From Meiothermus sp. CFH 77666 (lineage in GTDB: Bacteria > Deinococcota > Deinococci > Deinococcales > Thermaceae), in contig NZ_JAGDFV010000012.1 of the NCBI RefSeq assembly GCF_017497985.1, positions 42,881-106,880 of the forward strand: DNA of 64,000 nt, in the 5' to 3' direction. How positions within the stretch are numbered: position 1 is the stretch's first letter; each line of letters starts with the position of its first letter. Under the pieces are notes generated by a model that saw nothing but the letters and a program-made list of their open reading frames with translations, was not told where the DNA came from and ran no database searches. Position numbers and translations under genes: made by a program. This document shows positions 16,717-25,273 of this stretch, piece after piece.

Positions 16717-18312
16717 CTAGGGGCCCCTCGTCATATCCAGCATGCCCTGGCCCCTGGCCTCTTCCGGCGCGTCCCCCAGCCCGCTAGGGTTGGTGAGGTT
16801 GGCCAGCAGGGTGAGCTCGAGGGCCTCCGGGGTCAGGGGGGTGAGCGCACTGGCCTGACGCACGACCGCCGCCGCGCCCGCTACCAGGGGGGCAGCAAAC
16901 GAGGTGCCGGTGAACTCGGCCTCGAGGTTCGCCGGGCGCAGGCTCCGCACCCGCTCGCCGGGGGCCACCAGGTCTACAAAGTCGCCCTGGTTGCTGAAGC
17001 CGCTCACGCGGAAGGCACTGCTATATAGCCCCACCGCCCCCACGCTCAGGAGCCCCTTCAGCGGGGTCATGCGGCGGGCCGGCTCACGGCTGACCGAAAG
17101 GCCCCGGCTCCCGCCAAAGGAGGCCGGAAAGTGGTGCAGGGTGCCCTTTTTGCTGCTACGGATGGCCCACTGGTTGCCGGCGGCGGCCACTGTCGGGAGG
17201 CCGTCCACCCCGCGCTTCATCAGGGCATCTTTGAGGACGATATAGACGATTTCGCTGGGGGTGTCGCTGCCCAGGCTTAGGTTAAGGATGAGCTTCTGGT
17301 TCTTATTACCCTCGGCATAGGCCACCGCATGACAGATGCCCCGGATGACCGCGGCCAGGGGGCATTTGCCGTTTTTGTCGCAGCTCTTGATGGGCAGAAT
17401 CCCGGCGGCGGGTGCCACCCCGTAGGCCGCATCGGCGGCCAGCACTGCGGCGGCGGTGCCGTGGCCCAGGCCGTCCCGGTACTCGTCGAGGTTGGGGTTG
17501 GGGGTGTCGAGGTTGGTGAAGTCGGCCCCACCGGTGCGCAGGTTGAGGCCGGTCAGGCTGGCTACCCCGGTATCAATTACCGCAATGGTAGTACCTGCCC
17601 CGGTGAAGTTGCTGGCCGGGTTGCGCTGGATGGCCTGCCGGGCATTGATGGGGCTGCTATTGGGGCTCGGATCCAGGTCGGAGCCGGTGTCGTAGCCGGT
17701 CAGGGGGTCAATGCCCAGAATGCCGTCCAGGTCTACGATAGCCCCTGCGGCGGCGGTCTCAAGGCGCTCGAGCAAAGCCCCCACCGCCAGGGGCGGGCCG
17801 GGGGCCTGGGCTACCTGGGCCAGCCGCCCGGCGCAGGGCCCGGAGGCCGCACCCAGAGGCACCGAGGGCTCCCCCTTGGCGTTGGGCACCACCCGCAGGC
17901 CAGCCCCGCCAATCTGCTGGGCAAAAGCACCGTCGGTAACCCCCGGCTTGAGCACCACCAGGGCTCCCGCGCCCACGCTCTCGCCCAGCACGGTCAGGCT
18001 GCCCGTGGCCCGGTTGGCCCCGTCGGTAATATCCAGTGCCTGTGGGCCGCCCCAGAAGTTGCGGGGCACCTTGAAGAACACCTTGCTGCCTGACCCCTCG
18101 GGTTCAGTCCGCAAGCCCGTCACTTCCTCCCCCGCCAGGCTCAGGCGCAGGCCCCCGCCCGCCCGCCAGGGCAGGCTCACCTGCACCTCCTCCTCCCAGG
18201 CCGCCCGCCGGGGCGAAGGATACACCTCCGCCGAGATGGGGCTCGTCCCACGCCCCAAAAGGTCGCAACCCACCAGCCCCACCACCGCCGCCAGCATCAG
18301 CATCCATCGCAT
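16717..18312 (-). CDS. Secreted subtilisin-like (S8) serine protease, lipoprotein
   Basis: A 531-residue protein starting at ATG 18312, which has GGAGGT upstream. The N terminus MRWMLMLAAVVGLVGCDLLG ends in a lipobox (LVGC), so it is likely a lipid-anchored exported protease. Residues 20-230 are a prodomain and beta-rich region. The peptidase S8 domain carries Asp247 (AVIDTGVA), His284 (GLGHGTAAA) and Ser471 (TGTSFAAPLVAG). It lies 70 bases downstream of the SARP regulator on the same strand. A perfect tandem heptamer (18389-18406) in the end of that regulator gene lies 76 bases upstream of this ATG, suggesting its own regulated promoter. Confidence 0.9.
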   Translation of the reverse strand: MRWMLMLAAVVGLVGCDLLGRGTSPISAEVYPSPRRAAWEEEVQVSLPWRAGGGLRLSLAGEEVTGLRTEPEGSGSKVFFKVPRNFWGGPQALDITDGANRATGSLTVLGESVGAGALVVLKPGVTDGAFAQQIGGAGLRVVPNAKGEPSVPLGAASGPCAGRLAQVAQAPGPPLAVGALLERLETAAAGAIVDLDGILGIDPLTGYDTGSDLDPSPNSSPINARQAIQRNPASNFTGAGTTIAVIDTGVASLTGLNLRTGGADFTNLDTPNPNLDEYRDGLGHGTAAAVLAADAAYGVAPAAGILPIKSCDKNGKCPLAAVIRGICHAVAYAEGNKNQKLILNLSLGSDTPSEIVYIVLKDALMKRGVDGLPTVAAAGNQWAIRSSKKGTLHHFPASFGGSRGLSVSREPARRMTPLKGLLSVGAVGLYSSAFRVSGFSNQGDFVDLVAPGERVRSLRPANLEAEFTGTSFAAPLVAGAAAVVRQASALTPLTPEALELTLLANLTNPSGLGDAPEEARGQGMLDMTRGP

Positions 18313-18382
18313 CCTGCACCTCCAGATAAGGGGTCTCCTCGAGCCAGTACGCGCTCCGTGGCATGGGTTTATCCTGCCGCCG

Positions 18383-20761
18383 CTACCCTGAACGCTCCAT
18401 GAACGCCTGCATCTGCGCCCGCTGCTGCTGGGCCAGGTCGAAATACCCGGCGTTTTCCGAGACCGCAATGGCCTCCTGCCAGACCTCGAGATCCCCCATC
18501 AGCTCGGCCAGGTTCGAAAGGGCCAGGGCCAGCACATAGGCCTCGCCCGCCTCGCGGGCCGCCTCGATGGCTTTGTGGTAATAGGCCCGGGCTTCGGAAG
18601 TGCGGTTCTGAACGTGCAGCAGAGCCCCCGCGTTGTTCTGGGCCAGGGCGGCTTTCTTGAGGTTGCCAGTGGCCAGGGCCAGTTGTTCGGCCTCCTGGTA
18701 GCTTTGCAGTGCGGCCTCGAGCTTTTGTTGCCGCTCGAGTTCCTTACCCAGGTTGATGAGGGCCTGGGCCCGCAGGCTCGGGTTGTCCTGGGCGGCCTGC
18801 AAAAGCTCCTGGAAGACCTGGGCCACATCCTCACCGGTGCGGGCACGGGCGATGGCCGCGTTGTTGAGGGCATCCAGACGGCGGTTTTCGTCGCCCAGGC
18901 CCAGCCACAGAGCGGCGGCCCGTCTGAAGGCGGCGGCTGCTTCGGCAAAGCTTCCTTTGGCCAGAGCAATCAGGCCCAGGGTATTCTGCGCTTCAGCCCG
19001 GGCCTCTATCCCCCCCGATAGGGCTTTTTCGGCGGCTTCCTGGGCTTCATCGGCCCGGCCCAGGCGGTGGAAAAGGGTGGCCTTGAGGGCCAGGTGCTCG
19101 GGGGTGTCGGGCAGGAAGCGCATCGCCTCGAGGGCCTCCTTATACAGGCCCGCCCGCTCGAAGGCCCGCGCGCGAAGCAGGGTAATTTCGGGGTGGTTGG
19201 GGGCCTCGGTAAGCTCCTCGGCGGCCCGTTTGGGAAAGCCACGGCGAATCAGCTCGGTGGCCCAGGCCCGGTAGGCCTGCTGGAGGTGGGGCAGGTCAGT
19301 ATCCTCCAGAAGCGCCCGGGCCCGCCGGTAGAGCGGCAGGGCCTGCTGGGGTTTGAGCAGGCGGGCCAGCCCCAGGCTGAGCCGGGCCTCGAGCGTGGGA
19401 CGTTCAGCAATGTAGCTCAAAGCGGCCTCGCGCCCGAAGACGGCCCCGTTCAGGTTGATCAGCCCGGCGGAAAGCAGCAGGTCTACGGCCTGGGCCATCT
19501 CGGTTGCGTTCAGGCCCACCGCCTGGCGCACCAGCAGCAGGTCGGGGGTTTCCAGCAGGGCCAGCCCCATGTAAACCTGCCGCGCCGGCTCGCTCAGGCC
19601 GAGCAAGCGGGCTTCCAGGGCGGTCTGGATGGGCTCCCCGCGCAGCCAGGCCCCCACCAGGGCCGGTACCCCTCCGGTTGCTTCGAAAGCCCCCGGATAG
19701 CCTGCCAGTTCCTCTCTTGAGAGGGGCTCGAGCTCGACCAGCCCATCCACCGCAAAGGGGGGCTCTCCCCGGCCCGAGGCCACCACCCGGATGGGCGGGC
19801 GCAGGCTCCGCAGGCGCAGCAAAATGCGCTGGCTTTCGGGATCCATCTGCTCCCAGTCGTCCAGGAGGAGGTGTTCGCGCAACTGCACCGCCCGGCGCAG
19901 CAGGGCCTCCTCACCCCCCTGAAGGTTCTCCAGCAGGGGTTCCAGCGTAGCGTAAGGCAGCCCTGAACGGGCCGGCAGGTAGAGCCAGCCCGTGCGGCCC
20001 GCCACCTCGTGTAGCAGGGCGGTCTTGCCCATCCCGGCCCCACCCCGCACCCAGACCCAGGCTCCTTCCTGGGTGGCCAGCAGGGCTGCGATTTCCTGCT
20101 CCCGGCCCACCAGACCCTGCCGCAGGCGACCCCGGGCGGCCTGGCTCGAGCCGCCCAGCGCAATGCCCAGCTCCCGCGCCTCGCGCCCCAGGGCCTCGGC
20201 CAGGGGATGCTCGCCAGCCAGCAGCAGCCGGTAGACCTGGGGCAGTTCCTCCGGCTCCAAAGGCGGCGCGCCGGCTACCTGGTAGGCTCGTTCGGCAAGG
20301 GCAGCAGCCTCGGCGAACCTCCCCTGGTGGGCGGCTTTCTCGGCCAGTACCAGGTGGGCCTGGCGCACCTCGCGGGCCAGCCGCTCGCGCACCTCGTAGA
20401 CCCATTCCTCAAGCTCGCTCCCCACCTCGGTGGCCGCAAGCCCCTCGGCAAAAGGCCCCCCATACAGGCGCACCCCCTCCTCCCAGCGCCCCGCCCGCAG
20501 GGCATCCTGCAAAGCCAGGGCATCGCAGTCCAGGTCTACCCAGGCCCGGCTTTCGTCGTTGTAGGCCACCCCTAGCTTACGCAGCTTGGCCAGGGCCACT
20601 GCCAGGGAGTTCATGGGGTCGGCGGCCTCGGGCCAGAACAGCTCGGCCAGAAAGCGCCGGGGCCTGGGGCCTTCCAGGGCCAGGTAGGCCAGCAGCAGCA
20701 GGGGCTTCTCCCGGCTGAAGCCGCTGCCCTCGAGGCGCAGGCCGCCCAGTGTGTAAAGCAT
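18383..20761 (-). CDS. SARP-family transcriptional regulator (BTAD, AAA ATPase, TPR)
   Basis: A 792-residue regulator. Residues 1-70 fit an OmpR-type winged helix (REKPLLLLAYLALEG, RRFLAELFWPEA, SLAVALAKLRK). Residues about 80-200 are the BTAD domain. An AAA/STAND ATPase core starts near 215 with Walker A GGAGMGKT (240-247) and a Walker B-like LLLDDWE. Residues about 480-780 are TPR repeats (AQNTLGLIALAKGSFAEAAA; ALAQNNAGALL). SARP proteins bind direct heptamer repeats spaced about 11 bp apart and activate transcription. Such repeats lie upstream of this gene and of three neighbours. The ATG at 20761 has no clear Shine-Dalgarno sequence. It is divergent from the lipoprotein gene and upstream of the protease on its own strand. 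Confidence 0.85.
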   Translation of the reverse strand: MLYTLGGLRLEGSGFSREKPLLLLAYLALEGPRPRRFLAELFWPEAADPMNSLAVALAKLRKLGVAYNDESRAWVDLDCDALALQDALRAGRWEEGVRLYGGPFAEGLAATEVGSELEEWVYEVRERLAREVRQAHLVLAEKAAHQGRFAEAAALAERAYQVAGAPPLEPEELPQVYRLLLAGEHPLAEALGREARELGIALGGSSQAARGRLRQGLVGREQEIAALLATQEGAWVWVRGGAGMGKTALLHEVAGRTGWLYLPARSGLPYATLEPLLENLQGGEEALLRRAVQLREHLLLDDWEQMDPESQRILLRLRSLRPPIRVVASGRGEPPFAVDGLVELEPLSREELAGYPGAFEATGGVPALVGAWLRGEPIQTALEARLLGLSEPARQVYMGLALLETPDLLLVRQAVGLNATEMAQAVDLLLSAGLINLNGAVFGREAALSYIAERPTLEARLSLGLARLLKPQQALPLYRRARALLEDTDLPHLQQAYRAWATELIRRGFPKRAAEELTEAPNHPEITLLRARAFERAGLYKEALEAMRFLPDTPEHLALKATLFHRLGRADEAQEAAEKALSGGIEARAEAQNTLGLIALAKGSFAEAAAAFRRAAALWLGLGDENRRLDALNNAAIARARTGEDVAQVFQELLQAAQDNPSLRAQALINLGKELERQQKLEAALQSYQEAEQLALATGNLKKAALAQNNAGALLHVQNRTSEARAYYHKAIEAAREAGEAYVLALALSNLAELMGDLEVWQEAIAVSENAGYFDLAQQQRAQMQAFMERSG
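18389..18406 (-). promoter_or_regulatory. Tandem heptamer GCGTTCA-TGGA-GCGTTCA upstream of protease 1
   Basis: On the minus strand two identical heptamers are separated by four bases (11-bp period). The site lies in the last codons of the SARP regulator gene and 76 bases before the protease ATG at 18312, reading in the direction of that gene. This is the geometry of known SARP operators. Confidence 0.6.
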
Positions 20762-20786
20762 AGCTTCAGTTTACCCAGGCCGTGGA

Positions 20787-20804
20787 GCGTTCATGGAGCG
20801 TTAA
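20787..20804 (+). promoter_or_regulatory. Tandem heptamer GCGTTCA-TGGA-GCGTTAA between the regulator and lipoprotein genes
   Basis: Two heptamers (one mismatch) with an 11-bp period, 26 bases upstream of the SARP gene's ATG (minus) and 72 bases upstream of the micro-ORF ATG at 20877 (plus). It shares 16 consecutive bases with the site at 18391-18406. It could serve activation of the lipoprotein and autoregulation of the regulator. Confidence 0.6.
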
Positions 20805-20860
20805 GGGGTGTTTCGTTAACCTCCGGGCGTGCTAGGGTATGGCACACTACAAGCAAGGCG

Positions 20861-20900
20861 TAAAGGGAGGTTACGAATGAAAAAGGGAGGTTACGAATGA
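20861..20900 (+). repeat. Tandem 20-bp duplication of a ribosome binding site and start codon
   Basis: Two adjacent 20-base units, identical at 19 positions, each hold AGGGAGGTTACGAATGA. The first ATG (20877) opens a seven-codon ORF, MKKGGYE, whose TGA overlaps the ATG (20897) of the lipoprotein gene as ATGA. Confidence 0.85.
20877..20900 (+). CDS. Seven-codon leader micro-ORF
   Basis: The sequence reads MKKGGYE and stops at 20898-20900, overlapping the downstream start by four bases. It has its own strong AGGGAGGT site, so ribosomes should translate it and could reinitiate on the lipoprotein gene. Whether it is functional or simply the by-product of a 20-bp duplication cannot be told from the sequence. 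Confidence 0.4.
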   Translation: MKKGGYE

Positions 20901-22279
20901 AACAGGTATGGTTTGGTCTTTTGGGAGCGCTGTCGCTGTTGCTCACGGCTTGTCCTGGTGGTCAGCAAACGGCTTGTAATACCGATGGCCAGGGCACTTT
21001 ACAGGTCATCATCAATGGCCTTCCCCCAGGTATTAACGGTAAAGTGACGGTGAGCGGGCCAAACAGCTTCAGCCAGACGCTAACCAGCTCCCAAACGCTC
21101 AGCGTTGGCGGTGGCAACTATGTGATTGATGTCAAGAAAACCACCAGTCAGACAACCAGCAGTACAGTGGTTCGCTCTGCTTACACCGGGAGCAGCGACA
21201 AAACCCAAGCCTGTGTGAAAAACAATGAGACCAGCCAGATTACAGTGACCTACAACCAGATTCCCAGCAGCGCCAAACTGTGGACTATCAACAACCCCCC
21301 CAAGAATAGTGGCGATGCCCGCACTCTGGGGTATGCTGGCAACAACCTGGAAACCTCGAACACAGCTGCGGCAGCGGTGTCGGCAGACACTGCACTGGCC
21401 CGTGATCTGACTTTTGATCCAGACGGAAACCTGTGGATGCTGGGTGGAACCACTTCAGATCCCACGCTGCTGCGTTACCCGGCGAGTACGCTTGGTGCAA
21501 CCGGCAGCAAAACCCCTGACAAGCGACTCGACGTCTCGGGCTTTAGTTGCGTTCCTGGGGCCGAACGCATGGCTTTTGACCCCAACGGCCACCTCTGGCT
21601 ATCCATTCCATGCGCCAAAAAGTTGGTACGTGTAACCAGCAACCAGCTCAACGGAGCCACGAGCAGCCTCACCACGGTAGCCCCCACCGTCGAGATTAGC
21701 GGCTTTAGCGGAACCCCCAGGGGCCTGGCTTTCGATGCATCGGGCAACCTGTGGGTCGGCCACGACCTCAGCAGCAACAGCGGTCAGGTTATGCGCTTCG
21801 ATGCTAGCAGCCTGAACAGTTCAACTACCGCCAGCAGCGCCGTACGCATACTGACTGCGAACCTTGCAGCAGGCCCTACCAACACGGCCTACGATCTGGC
21901 CTTCGACAACGCGGGCAGCCTATGGGTGCTTTGTTTTAACTGTGGTGGAGCTATTTTATACAAGTATACCAGCACACAGCTAACCGGCACCGGCAGCGCC
22001 ACTCTAAGTCCAGATAAGCAGATTAGCCTCCCAGCCACTGCTCTGCCCCGCGCCTTCGCCTTCGACGAGGGAGGCGGTTTGTGGCTGGCTTACGATAAGC
22101 CCTCGGCAAACGGGCGCTTTGCCCGATTGTCACCCAGCCAGCTCACGGTGGACTCAAGCCCTGGCAGCCCCACCATCCCCGAGCGCATTATTGAGGGCAG
22201 TACCCTGGGCAACGCCAATAGCATTGTGTTGTATCCGGCTCCAGCAAACCTACCCCTCTTCCATCGTTTACCTAACTGA
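20897..22279 (+). CDS. Lipoprotein with beta-propeller-like repeats
   Basis: A 460-residue exported lipoprotein. MKQVWFGLLGALSLLLTACPGG is a lipoprotein signal with lipobox LTAC. Residues about 30-120 resemble a small beta-sandwich (GTLQVIINGLPPGINGKVTV). Residues about 150-440 contain at least five repeats with the signature DxxGxLW (DPDGNLWML, DPNGHLWLS, DASGNLWVG, DNAGSLWVL, DEGGGLWLA), spaced about 50-60 residues, as in NHL or two-component-regulator propellers. It is flanked by two subtilases and opposite the SARP regulator. A role in binding protease substrates or cell-surface polymers is plausible but unproven. Translation is probably coupled to the preceding micro-ORF. Confidence 0.8.
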   Translation: MKQVWFGLLGALSLLLTACPGGQQTACNTDGQGTLQVIINGLPPGINGKVTVSGPNSFSQTLTSSQTLSVGGGNYVIDVKKTTSQTTSSTVVRSAYTGSSDKTQACVKNNETSQITVTYNQIPSSAKLWTINNPPKNSGDARTLGYAGNNLETSNTAAAAVSADTALARDLTFDPDGNLWMLGGTTSDPTLLRYPASTLGATGSKTPDKRLDVSGFSCVPGAERMAFDPNGHLWLSIPCAKKLVRVTSNQLNGATSSLTTVAPTVEISGFSGTPRGLAFDASGNLWVGHDLSSNSGQVMRFDASSLNSSTTASSAVRILTANLAAGPTNTAYDLAFDNAGSLWVLCFNCGGAILYKYTSTQLTGTGSATLSPDKQISLPATALPRAFAFDEGGGLWLAYDKPSANGRFARLSPSQLTVDSSPGSPTIPERIIEGSTLGNANSIVLYPAPANLPLFHRLPN

Positions 22280-22296
22280 ACTTGACAGATTTCTCA

Positions 22297-22321
22297 CCCC
22301 GCTGAGTGGCGGGGTTTTTTA
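22297..22321 (+). terminator. Intrinsic terminator after the lipoprotein gene
   Basis: CCCCGC and GCGGGG (22297-22302, 22309-22314) pair with a six-base loop, followed directly by six T residues. The next regulatory repeat begins one base after the T-run. Confidence 0.85.
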
Positions 22322-22339
22322 GCGTTCATGCCCCGTTCA
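22322..22339 (+). promoter_or_regulatory. Tandem heptamer GCGTTCA-TGCC-CCGTTCA upstream of protease 2
   Basis: Two heptamers with one mismatch and an 11-bp period, 63 bases before the ATG at 22403 and in the direction of that gene. It is the third member of the set with 18389-18406 and 20787-20804. A possible -10 (CATAAC) lies at 22361-22366. Confidence 0.6.
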
Positions 22340-22402
22340 ACCCCCCACCTCTACCCTTTGCATAACTTCGGTAGACACCCGAAGGGTTCAAGGAGGAAGA
22401 GA

Positions 22403-24889
22403 ATGAAACCCACTCGAGTTCGGTTCCTGATGCAAACCATCCTGCTGGCTGTTTCGCTGCTCCTGATGGCCGCCCAGTGCGGCGGCGCCCCCAGCTCCAA
22501 CCAGCTTCCCCCGTCCACCTTCCGCATCGTCCCAACCCTCACCCCGTCGGTAGCCTCCATCCCCGACCCCGATGGCGGCGCACCCCGCCCGGTTGGGGCC
22601 TTGCGGGGCAAGAGCGGCATCCAGAGCGAGTTTGTGCTCAACGAGCTGATGATCAGCAGCGACGACACCGCCAAGGTGGAGGCCCTGGCGGCCCGCTACG
22701 GTGGGCGGATACTGCGAAGCATTAGCCTCGAGGGTGCCCCCAAGCTCCACCTGGTACAGATTAACGCCAGCCCGGCCATCGAGGCCCAGCTCGCCCAGGA
22801 TTTGCAAGCCCTGGTGCCTGGAGCAAGGGGCGACCTCGAGTTCTCCAGCCAGGAGGGCCTCAACCTGCTGGCTGCCGCCGCCCGCGAGGGGGTTAGCCAG
22901 AACCTCAAGGTCTCGCTCAACTTTGTGCTGAGCCCCCAGGGCTTCGCCGAGGCCACTACCCTCGAGGCCGGTTTTAGCTCGGTGGCTGCCGCCGAACGTG
23001 ACCTCTACAACCCCAACGCCTTTACCTGGCCCTACATGAACCGGGGCAGCGCCCAGGACATCGGCGTAGGCGAGGCCTGGCGGCTGCTCCAGGCAGCCGG
23101 GCGGCTCTCCAACCGGGTCAAGATCGCCATCATAGACGGGGGCTTTGAGCGCGACCACCCCGACTACCCCACCCAGCGCAACATTTACGGGGGCGCCGGT
23201 TGGGGGGCCAGGAACCCATATAGTTGCGGGTCGGCTCCGTGCCCCTGGCACGGCACCCTGGTAGCCCAGGCCGCTATGGGCCAGCCCGACAATAGCCAGG
23301 GCGCAGCCGGCCCTGCGGGCCCGGTGGCCGAGCTGATGGCCATCCAGGTGCCCGGCGACTTCTTCGAGTTCCTGCGCTTCGTGGTCACTACCCTGGCCGG
23401 GGGTCTGGCCGAGCGTCCGCGCATTATCAACATGAGTGGCGCCGGAGCCGTTCCGGCGGTTCCCGGCGCCCTGCTCGACGCGACCGTTACCCCCTTACTG
23501 CTGGCCATCGAAACCAGCCCCTTCCGCCCGATTTTCTTCGCCGCTGCCGGCAACAGTGGGCGCAATGTGGACGAACAGGACTGCTTTTTGGGCATCTGCT
23601 GGGAAGAGGATCTCTGGGTTCCCTGCGAGCTGCTGGGGATGATCTGCGTGGGCGGCATGGATTGGGACAGCACCGCCAGGGCTGCTGGCTCCAACTTTGG
23701 CAGCGACCGGGGCTTCTTCTCGGTGGATATCTACGGCCCCTATACCGTCTGGGCCGGCCCCGACTCCGACCGGCGCGAGGTTCGCCGGGTCAACGGCACC
23801 AGCTTTGCCAGCCCCTTTGTGGCCGGTGTGGCCGCGCTGATCTGGGCCGCCAACCCTGGCCTGCTACCCTTCCAGGTCGAGCAAATCCTCTACGAATCGG
23901 CCCACAACGGTGGCGTACACGGCTCGGGTGGCCACCAGCGGCGGGTCAATGCCTTTGGCGCGGTGAGCCGGGCCCTGGGCAACGTGCCCCCCTTTGTGCG
24001 CATTGATAGCCCCACCGAAGGTCTGGTACGTTCCTGGCGGCAGCCGGTTTTCCTGAACGCCACCACCTATGACGCGGACACCCCCGGAACCCCCAGCCTG
24101 GCCTGGAGCAGCAGCCTCGAGGGCAGCCTGGGAAGCGGCAACGCAATCAGTGTCTCTAACCTGCGCCCGGGCAGCCACCGCATCACCGCTACCGCTACCT
24201 CCGGCGGCCAGAGCGCCAGCGCCAGCGTGAACATCACCGTGCGCAACGACCCCCCCACCGTGCGAATCCTGGAGCCCGTCCTCGGCAGCACCCTGTGCAC
24301 CAACACCCCCATCGACTTCCGTGCCAGCGTCAGCGACCCCAACAATTTCGGTGCGAACCCCTTCCCCAGCAGCAACGTGGTCTGGCGTGTGGGCAGCACC
24401 AGCTTCGGCACCGGCCTGACCGCCAGCCGCACCTTCAGCGCACCGGGCAGCTACACCATCAGCGTGCAGGCCACCGACGATGCCCCGGCCCCCCACACCC
24501 TCTCCAGCACCGATTCCCGCACCCTCACCGTCGTGAACTGCACCAACAACCCCCCCACGGCCAGCATTACCAACCCCTCCAGCGACCTGAACGTTAACTT
24601 CAACGGCTCCGATGAAAACGGGCAATACTACCAGATCACCCTGCAGGCCAGCGCCTCCGACCCCGATGGAGACCCCCTGACCTTACAGTGGTTCACCAAT
24701 CTCGGCGACGTGCAACCCGGCCCCCCGGCCAGCGGCGACCAACTGCTGGGCACCGGCAGCTCGGTGACGGTGAGGTTGTATACCAACTGCTCGGTGGTCT
24801 CGGCCAACCACATCATCACCCTGCGGGTATCTGACGGAGTTAACACCATCTTCCGAACCCGCCAGATTCGGGTAAATACGTTGTGCTAA
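22403..24889 (+). CDS. Secreted subtilisin-like (S8) serine protease with C-terminal Ig-like domains
   Basis: An 828-residue exported protease. ATG at 22403 follows AAGGAGGAAGAG. The signal segment MQTILLAVSLLLMAAQCGG ends in a cysteine that could be lipidated, though Gln at -1 makes the lipobox imperfect. Residues about 50-200 form a prodomain. The S8 domain has Asp245 (AIIDGGFERDHP), His283 (CPWHGTLVA) and Ser467 (NGTSFASPFVAG), with the oxyanion Asn in AAAGNSGR. Cysteines in the catalytic domain (SCGSAPCPWHG, QDCFLGICWEE) suggest disulfides. Residues about 530-828 hold two or three Ig/PKD-like beta domains (TITATATSGGQSASASVNITV) for binding or spacing. It is likely co-regulated with the other subtilase. 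Confidence 0.9.
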   Translation: MKPTRVRFLMQTILLAVSLLLMAAQCGGAPSSNQLPPSTFRIVPTLTPSVASIPDPDGGAPRPVGALRGKSGIQSEFVLNELMISSDDTAKVEALAARYGGRILRSISLEGAPKLHLVQINASPAIEAQLAQDLQALVPGARGDLEFSSQEGLNLLAAAAREGVSQNLKVSLNFVLSPQGFAEATTLEAGFSSVAAAERDLYNPNAFTWPYMNRGSAQDIGVGEAWRLLQAAGRLSNRVKIAIIDGGFERDHPDYPTQRNIYGGAGWGARNPYSCGSAPCPWHGTLVAQAAMGQPDNSQGAAGPAGPVAELMAIQVPGDFFEFLRFVVTTLAGGLAERPRIINMSGAGAVPAVPGALLDATVTPLLLAIETSPFRPIFFAAAGNSGRNVDEQDCFLGICWEEDLWVPCELLGMICVGGMDWDSTARAAGSNFGSDRGFFSVDIYGPYTVWAGPDSDRREVRRVNGTSFASPFVAGVAALIWAANPGLLPFQVEQILYESAHNGGVHGSGGHQRRVNAFGAVSRALGNVPPFVRIDSPTEGLVRSWRQPVFLNATTYDADTPGTPSLAWSSSLEGSLGSGNAISVSNLRPGSHRITATATSGGQSASASVNITVRNDPPTVRILEPVLGSTLCTNTPIDFRASVSDPNNFGANPFPSSNVVWRVGSTSFGTGLTASRTFSAPGSYTISVQATDDAPAPHTLSSTDSRTLTVVNCTNNPPTASITNPSSDLNVNFNGSDENGQYYQITLQASASDPDGDPLTLQWFTNLGDVQPGPPASGDQLLGTGSSVTVRLYTNCSVVSANHIITLRVSDGVNTIFRTRQIRVNTLC

Positions 24890-25273
24890 GAGCGATCTTC
24901 ACACACCTTGCGCGATCCGACTGCAAGAATGCCTTGTCCTGAACAAAACAGTGGCCGCCTGGATGGGCGGCCACGTCTTTGAAGCGCGCAAAAAGCCACG
25001 TCTTTCAAGCGATTTCGGTACCAAGGGCCTGTAGAAGCCCTCGTTCTTCACGGTGACAGCAAGCTTCGCTCTGTGTATGGGATGAAGTTACCCGTTGGCG
25101 GCCGGGCTCTCACGCCAACTTTCGATGCATACCCAACTTTCAACAACGCTCAGGGCGGGAGTGGGTGGTAGGAGGCAGGTTGTGAGTTTACCTGGCCTAT
25201 CCCCTACCCCCGGTTCGTTACCTCACCTTTCCTATGGTATGCAAAGTGCTGGTGCGTTTAGCTAACCTCGAGC
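24890..25273. other. Intergenic region with terminator-like hairpin and direct repeats
   Basis: No gene is seen in these 384 bases between a plus-strand and a minus-strand gene that converge. It holds a perfect nine-pair hairpin (24951-24974) and two copies of a 17-base repeat (24970-24986, 24995-25011). Nothing else stands out. Confidence 0.6.
24951..24980 (+). terminator. Terminator-like hairpin after protease 2
   Basis: GTGGCCGCC and GGCGGCCAC pair perfectly with a six-base loop. Only GTCTTT follows, so the T-run is weak. It may terminate the protease transcript. Confidence 0.5.

Noticed and set aside
17329..18093. 254-codon plus-strand frame opposite protease 1
   Set aside because: The minus strand clearly encodes the subtilase with its full catalytic triad. 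The plus-strand frame is a shadow.
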